Shown here one piece after another: positions 1 through 5,244 of a stretch of 21,203 bases of DNA. The DNA is taken from positions 1-21,203 of the IMG/VR virus record IMGVR_UViG_3300048549_000558; one strand, given 5' to 3'. A program made the position numbers and the translations under genes. The first letter of the stretch is position 1, and every line of letters starts with the position of its first letter. Source of the DNA: a virus. Under the pieces are notes generated by a model. It worked only from the letters and a program-made list of their open reading frames with translations, ran no database searches and had not been told where the DNA came from.

Positions 1-105
1 TCTCCAGCTGTCACCATCGAGATAACCTCCACTCCATCCTGCAAGAACTTTATAGAAATCTTCATCGACTTTTACTACTACCCAATTGTCTGGTATGTTA
101 TTCAT
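1..105 (-). CDS. Small conserved phage protein, C-terminus beyond window
   Basis: An open frame begins at ATG 105-103 and runs off the left edge, so only 35 residues are visible (MNNIPDNWVVVKVDEDFYKV, then a G/W/D-rich part ending GYLDGDSWR). The ATG shares one base with the TAA of the upstream gene (TAATG), which suggests coupled translation. The N-terminus, with NIPDNWVV and a later VLAGWSGGY segment, is familiar to me from small uncharacterised proteins of marine T4-like phages; that is memory, not a search result. No function can be given. The start is well supported by the overlap and by the coherent reading frame. Confidence 0.75.
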   Translation of the reverse strand, partial: MNNIPDNWVVVKVDEDFYKVLAGWSGGYLDGDSWR

Positions 106-308
106 TATATTATTTTGTTCTCCATAATAGAAAGCGAAGCGTGAATATCCCTAAATTGCGGGCATTTCGGGCAAGCTATCCCTTCCTGGTTTACGTCTAA
201 ATACAGCCTTTTTCCTTCCCATCCGCAACGATGGCAGCGAATCATATCTTGACCGACAGGCTTGCATTGCACGTAGCCTGGAGGTTCAGTATATGGTTCT
301 TTTTTCAT
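105..308 (-). CDS. Small zinc-ribbon protein (67 aa)
   Basis: This 67-residue protein has two CxxC pairs, C25-H-R-C28 (followed by GWEG) and C46-P-K-C49, 18 residues apart. That is the layout of a single zinc ribbon binding one structural zinc. Such proteins in phages are often nucleic-acid or protein-binding accessories, but nothing here fixes a target. The N-terminus is polar and proline-rich (residues 1-12). The gene sits 6 bases after the stop of the 169-aa gene and overlaps the next start as TAATG, so it belongs to the small early-type block. No clear Shine-Dalgarno sequence is seen. Zinc binding is likely; the role is unknown. Confidence 0.8.
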   Translation of the reverse strand: MKKEPYTEPPGYVQCKPVGQDMIRCHRCGWEGKRLYLDVNQEGIACPKCPQFRDIHASLSIMENKII

Positions 309-314
309 ATATTC

Positions 315-824
315 TTATTTTACCGTAAGGTAATATACACCTGGTTTATCCTCATCCGCTTTAATTTTTGTAACAGTTAAGCCTTCTAGGTCTTTATGCA
401 TATTACCAAGCATTGTGCCAATAGAGATAAATGGTCCACCACTTGGGTCAACTGAGTATAGGCTACCATCAGCATCTCTTGAGCCACCAACATGCCCATC
501 ATCTTCAAAGGAATACTCAACGCAATTCATACCTAAGATAGTGAATTTTCTTTCATCACCATATCGACTTTTAACTACAATCGATTCATCTTCATTCGGT
601 TCATATTCTTCAAGGCAGTCATCTTGATGCTCAGCTCCACCAGGATAAAGATGCTCGGTCGCTTCTTGACCTTTATCATAAAAGCACTCACCTATAGCAT
701 CTGGATGATAGCCAGCGGCAATGCACAAAGCATACAACTTCTCAGTCAGTTCGCGCAAATCCAATGAATCATATTTACTTTCATAAGTAAACTTTTCTTC
801 GTGATGTTCCAATGTAATTTTCAT
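315..824 (-). CDS. Hypothetical acidic protein (169 aa)
   Basis: I do not recognise this 169-residue protein. It is acidic, with a D/E-rich stretch at about residues 66-84 (EHQDDCLEEYEPNEDES), glycine-rich turns (DDGHVGGSRDADGS), and a hydrophobic beta-like C-terminal part (LTVTKIKADEDKPGVYYLTV). No signal peptide, membrane segment or catalytic motif is visible. Its start at ATG 824 is supported by a consensus sigma70 promoter whose predicted start site falls on the A of this ATG, so it may be read from a leaderless mRNA. It heads the leftmost block of small genes. Confidence 0.75.
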   Translation of the reverse strand: MKITLEHHEEKFTYESKYDSLDLRELTEKLYALCIAAGYHPDAIGECFYDKGQEATEHLYPGGAEHQDDCLEEYEPNEDESIVVKSRYGDERKFTILGMNCVEYSFEDDGHVGGSRDADGSLYSVDPSGGPFISIGTMLGNMHKDLEGLTVTKIKADEDKPGVYYLTVK

Positions 825-830
825 AATGTA

Positions 831-859
831 ATTATATAATGGTTTAATTCTTTTGTCAA
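831..859 (-). promoter_or_regulatory. Consensus sigma70 promoter, predicted leaderless start
   Basis: On the minus strand TTGACA (859-854) and TATAAT (836-831) are separated by exactly 17 bases, a perfect sigma70 promoter. Counting 7 bases beyond the -10 box puts +1 at about 824, the A of the downstream ATG. The -35 box overlaps the TGA stop of the preceding 60-aa gene. Confidence 0.85.
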
Positions 860-1038
860 GAACTTAATTTATTCAATTCCTTCTGCAATACTCTTGCATT
901 ACTTAACCAGCACGCTCGATCATCTGCTAATGATTGAATCCGTGCACATAATGCATGATCATCAGTCTTATAGACCGCTTCATCACCATATGCATCTTTC
1001 CAAACTTGGTTTATCTTATCGATTATTGCTTCCGACAT
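856..1038 (-). CDS. Hypothetical small protein (60 aa)
   Basis: A 60-residue, probably helical, charged protein (MSEAIIDKINQVWKDAYGDE...). It has two cysteines (C31, C43) without a metal-binding pattern, and no membrane segment. I do not recognise it. A TATAAT box ends seven bases before the ATG, partly formed by the stop codon of the previous gene, so it may have its own leaderless transcript, although the matching -35 box is poor. It lies in a dense run of small minus-strand genes, and its stop codon lies inside the promoter of the next gene. Confidence 0.65.
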   Translation of the reverse strand: MSEAIIDKINQVWKDAYGDEAVYKTDDHALCARIQSLADDRACWLSNARVLQKELNKLSS

Positions 1039-1044
1039 AATTTA

Positions 1045-1050
1045 ATTATA
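1045..1050 (-). promoter_or_regulatory. Possible -10 box before the 60-aa gene
   Basis: TATAAT at 1050-1045 is followed by six bases and then ATG 1038, which would put +1 on the A of the start codon. The hexamer 17 bases upstream (TGGAAT) matches TTGACA poorly, and the box includes the TAA stop of the preceding gene. It is kept only because its spacing equals that of stronger promoters in this window. Confidence 0.35.
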
Positions 1051-1312
1051 CAATTGTTCCTTTCGTCATTCCAGAACCCATTTCACCCGATTCAAGTAGT
1101 GTTTCAATGATTTCATCATATAGAGCATCATCATTTATGATTTCACCTATATTATATGGCTTTGATGTATCATATTCATATAAAGAAACATCTCCTCCAT
1201 TATCATCTTCATCAGAAAGGACAATATATTTCTCATCTTTATATTCTACAGCCACATTCCAACAAGTTCGTTGATATGTGATCTGCGCATCTTGTATTAC
1301 TTTTATATCCAT
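1046..1312 (-). CDS. Hypothetical acidic protein (88 aa)
   Basis: Starting at ATG 1312 (MDIKVIQDAQITYQRTCWNV), this encodes 88 residues: a beta-like N-terminal half with WNVAVEYKDEKYIVLSDEDD and an acidic helical C-terminal half. A GTG 15 bases upstream is also in frame but would overlap the previous gene by 10 bases. ATG 1312 is preferred because it lies five bases after that gene's TAA. No Shine-Dalgarno sequence or known motif is seen, and I do not recognise the family. Confidence 0.65.
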   Translation of the reverse strand: MDIKVIQDAQITYQRTCWNVAVEYKDEKYIVLSDEDDNGGDVSLYEYDTSKPYNIGEIINDDALYDEIIETLLESGEMGSGMTKGTIV

Positions 1313-1317
1313 AATTT

Positions 1318-1851
1318 TTATACCCACATAAAGTGTTTATTAACTACAATCCAAGTCATATAACGTTTATCTAACTTTCTAAGCTCTGTTTCTAAGCGAT
1401 TCACTTCACCATACATTTCTTCATAACTTCCAGATGTTATATTACTAGACTCTGGATAAGCTTCATCAATCTGTTTTTCAAGATTGTCTCGACCATTCTT
1501 CGCATACTCATAACACTTCTTTAGTTCTTTAGCGAACTTTTTATGTTCTGGGTCAGAATCCCAATCAATACGTTCGAAACACTTTTCTTCATCAACATAA
1601 TGAATAACGCAACCAAAGAGAAACTTTGGAATGAGTTCAACTTTATCACACCAATGATTATATTCAATGTGATTTTTAATCCATCGCTGTCGAGGCTTAA
1701 AGAAAAGACCCACTTTATCTAAAAGGGTTTCACGATATCTTGGAAAAATCCAATCATAAAGATTGCCGATATAGCTGATTGGTTTCGGAGCAAAGCATAA
1801 TAGCCAATCTCTGATGCCCCAAAGTTTAATTTGTTCTATTGTGTGTTTCAT
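1318..1851 (-). CDS. Conserved phage hypothetical protein (177 aa)
   Basis: A 177-residue protein. The N-terminal third is aromatic and basic (LWGIRDWLLCFAPKP, then IFPRYRETLLDKVGLFFKPR). The middle contains EYNHWCDKVELIPKFLF. The C-terminal half is helical and charged, with a probable coiled coil (EEMYGEVNRLETELRKLDKR, about residues 144-163). The overall pattern, ending in a W/F-rich tail (MTWIVVNKHFMWV), recalls uncharacterised proteins of T4-like phages, but I can attach no function. The hydrophobic patches are short and do not look like membrane spans. It follows the 45-aa membrane protein gene by four bases and is probably co-transcribed with it. Confidence 0.75.
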   Translation of the reverse strand: MKHTIEQIKLWGIRDWLLCFAPKPISYIGNLYDWIFPRYRETLLDKVGLFFKPRQRWIKNHIEYNHWCDKVELIPKFLFGCVIHYVDEEKCFERIDWDSDPEHKKFAKELKKCYEYAKNGRDNLEKQIDEAYPESSNITSGSYEEMYGEVNRLETELRKLDKRYMTWIVVNKHFMWV

Positions 1852-1855
1852 AATC

Positions 1856-1993
1856 TTATAATACTATTGTGACAAGTGAGACGATTGCTAAACCACAAAC
1901 AGCTCCTGCTATTGGGTTGCCTAATCCATAACCGATACATCCACAAAGTGTGATGAAGCATAAGACTTTAATATTTTGTTGTAAGAGTTTCAT
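1856..1993 (-). CDS. Small membrane protein (45 aa)
   Basis: A 45-codon frame from ATG 1993 to TAA 1858-1856. After a short polar N-terminus (MKLLQQNIK) nearly the whole chain is hydrophobic: about residues 10-25 (VLCFITLCGCIGYGLG) and 28-45 (IAGAVCGLAIVSLVTIVL), joined by G-N-P. That suggests a two-span hairpin or one long span in the inner membrane. Tiny phage membrane proteins may act in lysis control, host takeover or exclusion; nothing here decides between these. It fills the space between two accepted genes on the same strand with only a few bases either side, which favours its being real. Confidence 0.6.
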   Translation of the reverse strand: MKLLQQNIKVLCFITLCGCIGYGLGNPIAGAVCGLAIVSLVTIVL

Positions 1994-2008
1994 AGTATTA
2001 TTGTCTAG

Positions 2009-2164
2009 TTACAGTTCTTCTATTGCATTTAGCATTCGCTCTTTAGCGATTGATTTTGCCTTATTGTATGCAACGAAAGAATCAATAGATTTTTCTTCAT
2101 AAGACTTCTCACTCTGTATGCGAAAAGTCATTGCTTCAAGTATTAGTTTTAGTGCTTCTTCCAT
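2009..2164 (-). CDS. Hypothetical small helical protein (51 aa)
   Basis: A 51-codon frame from ATG 2164 to TAA 2011-2009 (MEEALKLILEAMTFRIQSEK... ending AIEEL). Composition is typical of an all-helical charged protein, with no cysteines and no membrane span. Support comes from its position directly downstream of a good sigma70-type promoter (TTTACA, 17 bases, extended TATAGT), giving a leader of about 17 bases, and from filling an otherwise empty stretch in register with its neighbours. The family is not recognised. Confidence 0.6.
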   Translation of the reverse strand: MEEALKLILEAMTFRIQSEKSYEEKSIDSFVAYNKAKSIAKERMLNAIEEL

Positions 2165-2187
2165 AGTTTTATCATTATTATAGTATA

Positions 2188-2216
2188 ACTATATCACACT
2201 TATTCTCTTCTGTAAA
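2188..2216 (-). promoter_or_regulatory. Sigma70-type promoter with extended -10
   Basis: TTTACA (2216-2211), a 17-base spacer and TATAGT (2193-2188), preceded by TG at the extended -10 position, all on the minus strand. Predicted +1 is about 2181, 17 bases before ATG 2164. It sits immediately after a terminator-like hairpin and T-run. Confidence 0.75.
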
Positions 2217-2217
2217 G

Positions 2218-2259
2218 AAAAAACATCTCCACCGCGATTATATCTCGCTTTCTATGTGG
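2218..2259 (-). terminator. Probable terminator after the FmdB-like gene
   Basis: Just after the stop of the FmdB-like gene, the minus strand can pair CCAC with GTGG and, inside it, GCGA with TCGC (2259-2229), with an asymmetric internal loop. Six Ts follow at 2223-2218. The stem is imperfect, so strength is uncertain. Position favours a terminator separating this gene from the next promoter. Confidence 0.5.
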
Positions 2260-2514
2260 TTAATAATGTTCGATTGTGGATTTCTTACCAGCTGCTTTCT
2301 TGATTCCTTTTAAGACATCATTCCATTCAGTTCCTGCTCGTTTAATTGTTCCAACCGAACCTTCATATGATAATCCAGGTGCACATACACCTCGTTTAAC
2401 TGTGCCGCCATCTCCACATGGGCATGGCTTTCCAACAGGTTCATCTCGGTTAGCGATAGAATGGGATTCCTCCCATACTTTGTCGCATTTATCGCAATAG
2501 TAATCGTATGTCAT
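2260..2514 (-). CDS. FmdB-type zinc-ribbon protein (84 aa)
   Basis: This 84-residue protein starts MTYDYYCDKCDKVWEESHSI, the typical opening of FmdB-family putative regulatory zinc ribbons: an aromatic Y-D-Y-Y-C-x2-C followed about 20 residues later by C31-P-C33-G. The C-terminal part (about 57-84) is a basic amphipathic segment (EWNDVLKGIKKAAGKKS) often found after such ribbons in phage proteins. It probably binds one zinc and may contact nucleic acid, but no regulatory target is known to me. It follows the 185-aa gene by six bases and is followed by a probable terminator, so it is likely the last gene of a short operon. Confidence 0.8.
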   Translation of the reverse strand: MTYDYYCDKCDKVWEESHSIANRDEPVGKPCPCGDGGTVKRGVCAPGLSYEGSVGTIKRAGTEWNDVLKGIKKAAGKKSTIEHY

Positions 2515-2520
2515 AATGTC

Positions 2521-3078
2521 TTATTTATGTATTTTAAACCAATGTGGTGTTTCTCGATTCTTCCAAGTCATTGAGAATCTCTTTTGTTTTGTTTGATAGA
2601 ATTCTTGATATGAACCAACGGGATCATCATAATCCATACATTCGGGGTTCGACCCCATTGCAAGAGCAAAGGGCGTCATATAGGATTTCTTAATATTCTT
2701 TGGTATATCTTTTAGAACATCAAGGAGCTTTGTTTCTGATATGTGAATCTTTCCATATCGATAGGTGTATTCTTTACATAGACACTTGAATAATTGATAG
2801 TGCCACTTATAATTCATATGTGATTCCATCGTCCATAGTGTAGATGGATGTTTCATGTGAACAGCTTTATATAAAGTATCTTCTCTTTCATCTGATAATT
2901 CCCAATATCGTGACATTGTTTTACCAGAAACTGAAGGTCGCCTTGATTCTTCGCCATCGAGTATACGATGAGCTGTTGAAAGCATTTGTGCTGATTCAAG
3001 AATCATTTTGACCACATGCTTATCGCAATGCCATTTAGCGGCAACTTCTGGTACAGGAGATAAGGCAAAGATATTCAT
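2521..3078 (-). CDS. Conserved T4-like phage protein of unknown function (185 aa)
   Basis: The protein opens MNIFALSPVPEVAAKWHCDK, followed by HVVKMILESAQMLSTAHRIL. I recognise this pattern from many phage proteins that start MNIF..., contain CDKHVVKM, and carry no established function. Further conserved-looking pieces are KHPSTLWTMES (about 76-86) and HWFKIHK at the end. Several invariant-looking histidines, cysteines and acidic residues could make a metal or catalytic site, but this is a guess. The start at ATG 3078 is fixed by the MNIF pattern. A TTGACA/TATAGT promoter lies so close that the mRNA should have essentially no leader. Confidence 0.8.
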   Translation of the reverse strand: MNIFALSPVPEVAAKWHCDKHVVKMILESAQMLSTAHRILDGEESRRPSVSGKTMSRYWELSDEREDTLYKAVHMKHPSTLWTMESHMNYKWHYQLFKCLCKEYTYRYGKIHISETKLLDVLKDIPKNIKKSYMTPFALAMGSNPECMDYDDPVGSYQEFYQTKQKRFSMTWKNRETPHWFKIHK

Positions 3079-3085
3079 AGTATAT

Positions 3086-3113
3086 ACTATATACTTTATT
3101 TAAGATTTGTCAA
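3086..3113 (-). promoter_or_regulatory. Sigma70 promoter, predicted near-leaderless start
   Basis: TTGACA (3113-3108), a 16-base spacer and TATAGT (3091-3086) on the minus strand. Predicted +1 is about 3079, one base before ATG 3078. The -35 box overlaps the last codons of the upstream 42-aa gene. Confidence 0.75.
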
Positions 3114-3228
3114 ATTTTTTAATATCTTCTTTATAGTGTCTTTCATCGATTGCTGCGATCTTTTTATTGAGTAATAAGATTTCTCTTTTAAGATCATCAA
3201 TGATTCTTCTCAATTCGTATTCCTTCAT
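3100..3228 (-). CDS. Small charged helical protein (42 aa)
   Basis: A 42-codon frame from ATG 3228 to TAA 3102-3100 (MKEYELRRIIDDLKREILLL, then NKKIAAIDERHYKED). The heptad-like spacing of I/L suggests a short coiled coil. Its ATG overlaps the TGA of the upstream 138-aa gene as ATGA, a typical coupled arrangement, and this is the main evidence that it is real. No family is recognised. The strong promoter of the next gene overlaps its 3' end. Confidence 0.6.
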   Translation of the reverse strand: MKEYELRRIIDDLKREILLLNKKIAAIDERHYKEDIKKFDKS

Positions 3229-3641
3229 TTTACCAGTGTAGGAAATACAGATTTTACAAGACTTTCAGATACACGAGAGAATAATTTTTCTATCTTCTTA
3301 TCCTTTGCTCTACAGATGATATTAGCATCTTCTTCTGATACACTTTCCAAGATAGAAATGAAATTAGATTCTTTCTTTAGTTTTGACATAGAACTATTGA
3401 CTACACAATATCCAATTCTCTTGATTGTCTTATCCAATTGACCTGCAGGCGCTTCATTCACGGCGAATGGTGGCTTCCCTTTTGGAAGGTCGAGCTTGAT
3501 TCCACTGTCATAGTTTAATTGTAATACAGTTCGAAGTGAAAAAGAATCATTTTGCTTCAAGATTTCTATCCGCTCTGCTCTAGTCTTCGCTTCCTGTATA
3601 CTTGTGAATATTTCATTGAGGGTTTTTTGTTCTTTACTCAT
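3225..3641 (-). CDS. Conserved phage protein, possibly DUF6433-like (138 aa)
   Basis: Start chosen at ATG 3641 (MSKEQKTLNEIFTSIQEAKT), four bases after the RNase H stop; an upstream in-frame extension would overlap RNase H. The layout is an N-terminal helix, then a short proline-rich segment (LDLPKGKPPFAVNEAPAG, about residues 51-68), then a helical, basic C-terminal half. This arrangement, with a xPKGxPPF centre, recalls a family of uncharacterised T4-like proteins that I associate with DUF6433; the domain name is from memory. It is probably co-expressed with RNase H. No catalytic residues are evident. Confidence 0.75.
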   Translation of the reverse strand: MSKEQKTLNEIFTSIQEAKTRAERIEILKQNDSFSLRTVLQLNYDSGIKLDLPKGKPPFAVNEAPAGQLDKTIKRIGYCVVNSSMSKLKKESNFISILESVSEEDANIICRAKDKKIEKLFSRVSESLVKSVFPTLVK

Positions 3642-3645
3642 AATT

Positions 3646-4506
3646 TTATTTATTTTGGAAATCCTGCACGGCTTCAATTAGCATATTACATCTCTTTGCG
3701 ACAAGATATGTCAGAATATCCTTGTTTCTTTTATTTGATTGTGATTCATATTCTTCAACGATCTGATTTGTGATCTCCTTTGGAATAAATGACAAGTCGA
3801 TTACCTTCTGATTACGTTGAAAGTTTCTTAGGGTTTCTTGATCCATAACAGATTCAAGATTATCTTTGTTCTCGTACCATTCTTGAATCTTCTTAGCTCG
3901 CATTGGCTTTTGACGAAGCCCATCAACGAATGTATTATCGGGGCTTAGAATATTTGGCACACCATCGCTGGAATCACCCTTGCAAGTATGTTCGAATCGA
4001 TAGTATAATGGATCATCAACTGTGATCAAATCTCTTTTCATAGGGCTGAACTGTTTTACATTGCTGTACCTATGTAATTGAAGGAAATCTTTATCAGCAG
4101 ATACGATCATCACAGGCTCATCCTTACCGAACTCTTGTGTTCCATCTGATAGAACGGCGATGACATCATCTGCTTCTGCTCCTTGTATACATACAACTGG
4201 ATAAGGTAGATATTCCTTGAGTTCATCTCTCACGAGATTAATTAGACGAAAGAATTCGCCCCAATCGAGTGGTGATTCCTCACGATTCTTTTTACGACCT
4301 GCTTTGTAATTCTCATAAACAGTTTTTCGCCATGAACCACCATCACATGCAATAACCGTCTGGCCATATTCCTCTCGGAATTTTAGATTATACATACGAA
4401 TTCGATTGAGAATCATATGTCGAATAAGACCTTCTTCAATTTCTTGAGGTCGATCTTGTGAGAAGATTGCCGCGATGGCAATCGCCGAGTAGTCTATAAT
4501 TGTCAT
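3646..4506 (-). CDS. rnh: RNase H / 5'-3' flap nuclease, T4 Rnh type (286 aa)
   Basis: This is a FEN-type 5' nuclease resembling T4 RNase H, which removes RNA primers and flaps during lagging-strand synthesis. Acidic metal-binding positions fall in the expected places: D5 (TIIDYS), D55 (VIACDGGSWRK, followed by the basic NYKAGRKKNRE arch-like segment), E111/D113/D114 (GAEADDVIAVL), D138/D140 (SADKDFLQL) and D178/D181 (KGDSSDGVPN, the helix-hairpin-type DNA-binding part). Length, 286 aa, is close to the T4 protein at about 305. A consensus extended -10 sigma70 promoter about 45 bases upstream indicates early-type expression. The downstream DUF6433-like gene starts four bases after its stop. 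Confidence 0.92.
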   Translation of the reverse strand: MTIIDYSAIAIAAIFSQDRPQEIEEGLIRHMILNRIRMYNLKFREEYGQTVIACDGGSWRKTVYENYKAGRKKNREESPLDWGEFFRLINLVRDELKEYLPYPVVCIQGAEADDVIAVLSDGTQEFGKDEPVMIVSADKDFLQLHRYSNVKQFSPMKRDLITVDDPLYYRFEHTCKGDSSDGVPNILSPDNTFVDGLRQKPMRAKKIQEWYENKDNLESVMDQETLRNFQRNQKVIDLSFIPKEITNQIVEEYESQSNKRNKDILTYLVAKRCNMLIEAVQDFQNK

Positions 4507-4550
4507 GATGTAATTTTTGTGATATTTCTATTATTTTGAATCAGATGCTG

Positions 4551-4579
4551 ATTATATCACTCAATGTATCATATGTCAA
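4551..4579 (-). promoter_or_regulatory. Consensus sigma70 promoter for rnh
   Basis: TTGACA (4579-4574), exactly 17 bases, then TATAAT (4556-4551) with the extended -10 TG, on the minus strand. Predicted +1 is about 4544, leaving a leader of about 38 bases before ATG 4506. This is one of the best promoters in the window and, unlike several others, not leaderless. Confidence 0.88.
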
Positions 4580-4584
4580 ATCTT

Positions 4585-5010
4585 TTATTGTTCTTTAATC
4601 CACATATTCTTCAAATGATTTCGATGAATTTTTCCACCAACAAAACCATTCAAATATTCATCAGGTTTCAATAGAACATCTCTCACAATTTGCTCGCGCA
4701 TTTCAATATAGCTCATTTCTCCTTTACTCTTACATAGATGTAATATCTCTCGTTCAAAATGATCTAAACCATTCTCTTCAACAAGAGCTTTGACAGTCTC
4801 ACTTGAACCACAATAAGTTTTCCAGTCGGACTCTTTTAATGATCTGCGCTTTCTCTTCTTGCCTTTAAGAGGTGGCTTTGTGACCTTAGAAAAGAAGTTC
4901 TTCTTCCCAATATATTTCATTCCCGTTACTTTATCAGTTACAATATAGACAAAGCCTATATCGTCTCCGATCATTTCAGTCGTGAATTCCTCACCTTTAT
5001 AACTCCACAT
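4585..5010 (-). CDS. GIY-YIG-like nuclease-domain protein (141 aa)
   Basis: Residues 19-35 carry a GIY-YIG-like signature: G19-F-V-Y22, then Y33-I-G35 after ten residues, followed by a lysine-rich segment (KPPLKGKKRKRRSLKESDW) that may bind DNA. A later conserved-looking part, HFEREILHLCKSKGE, fits the helix carrying the acidic catalytic region. Similar proteins beginning MW(Y/S)Y are common in T4-like phages and are often annotated as putative endonucleases. No interrupted gene or intron is visible next to it, so a homing function is not supported. A 9-bp perfect inverted repeat spans the start codon and could control translation or bind a regulator. Confidence 0.75.
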   Translation of the reverse strand: MWSYKGEEFTTEMIGDDIGFVYIVTDKVTGMKYIGKKNFFSKVTKPPLKGKKRKRRSLKESDWKTYCGSSETVKALVEENGLDHFEREILHLCKSKGEMSYIEMREQIVRDVLLKPDEYLNGFVGGKIHRNHLKNMWIKEQ

Positions 5011-5018
5011 GGAGTTAT
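4999..5018. repeat. Perfect 9-bp inverted repeat across a start codon
   Basis: ATAACTCCA and its exact reverse complement TGGAGTTAT are separated by two bases; the ATG of the GIY-YIG-like gene (5010-5008) lies in the centre. As DNA it could be an operator for a dimeric protein. As RNA it could hide the start codon, although a two-base loop would force the inner pairs open. It was found by reading only. Confidence 0.7.
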
Positions 5019-5027
5019 TTATTCATT

Positions 5028-5056
5028 ATTATATTAACAATAATCTTGAATATTAA
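5028..5056 (-). promoter_or_regulatory. Possible promoter for the GIY-YIG-like gene
   Basis: TATAAT at 5033-5028 with a weak -35 (TTAATA, 5056-5051) at 17-base spacing. Predicted +1 is about 5021, giving a leader of about 10 bases. The -35 box lies inside the hairpin at 5049-5075. The weak -35 makes this tentative. Confidence 0.35.
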
Positions 5057-5075
5057 CACACCCCATGTTAATGTT
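5049..5075 (-). terminator. Stem-loop after the nrd operon
   Basis: AATATTAACA and TGTTAATGTT flank a seven-base loop and form a ten-position stem (one mismatch on the minus strand), starting two bases after the stop of the zinc ribbon gene. There is no T-run behind it, so it may be a 3' stabilising structure or weak terminator rather than a strong intrinsic one. Confidence 0.45.
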
Positions 5076-5076
5076 A

Positions 5077-5244
5077 TCACTCTTCATAATCTAATTCTTC
5101 ATCTTCAAGGTCTTCATATGGACCTATGTCTGAAGAACCACAGAATGGACAGTATTCTGGTTCAAGTTGTTCATCGACCTCGTCTAATTCTATTGTGAAT
5201 TTTGTGTAACATTCATCACAAAAATATGTATTTCTGATTAACAT
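5077..5244 (-). CDS. Zinc-ribbon protein coupled to nrdA (55 aa)
   Basis: The start is ATG 5244, which shares a base with the nrdA TAA (TAATG). The upstream in-frame extension lies wholly inside nrdA and is rejected. The protein has C9-x2-C12 (YFCDECYTKF) and C32-x2-C35 (EYCPFCGSS), a zinc ribbon, followed by a strongly acidic tail (GPYEDLEDEELDYEE). Translational coupling with NrdA suggests it is made in fixed proportion to the reductase, so an accessory role is conceivable. No glutaredoxin or thioredoxin gene is seen in this window, but this protein has no CxxC redox-fold features beyond the ribbon. Function unknown. Confidence 0.78.
   Translation of the reverse strand: MLIRNTYFCDECYTKFTIELDEVDEQLEPEYCPFCGSSDIGPYEDLEDEELDYEE

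Noticed and set aside
4585-5010. Homing endonuclease or mobile intron
   Set aside because: The GIY-YIG-like protein resembles a conserved T4-like phage gene, and no split gene or intron boundary is visible around it.
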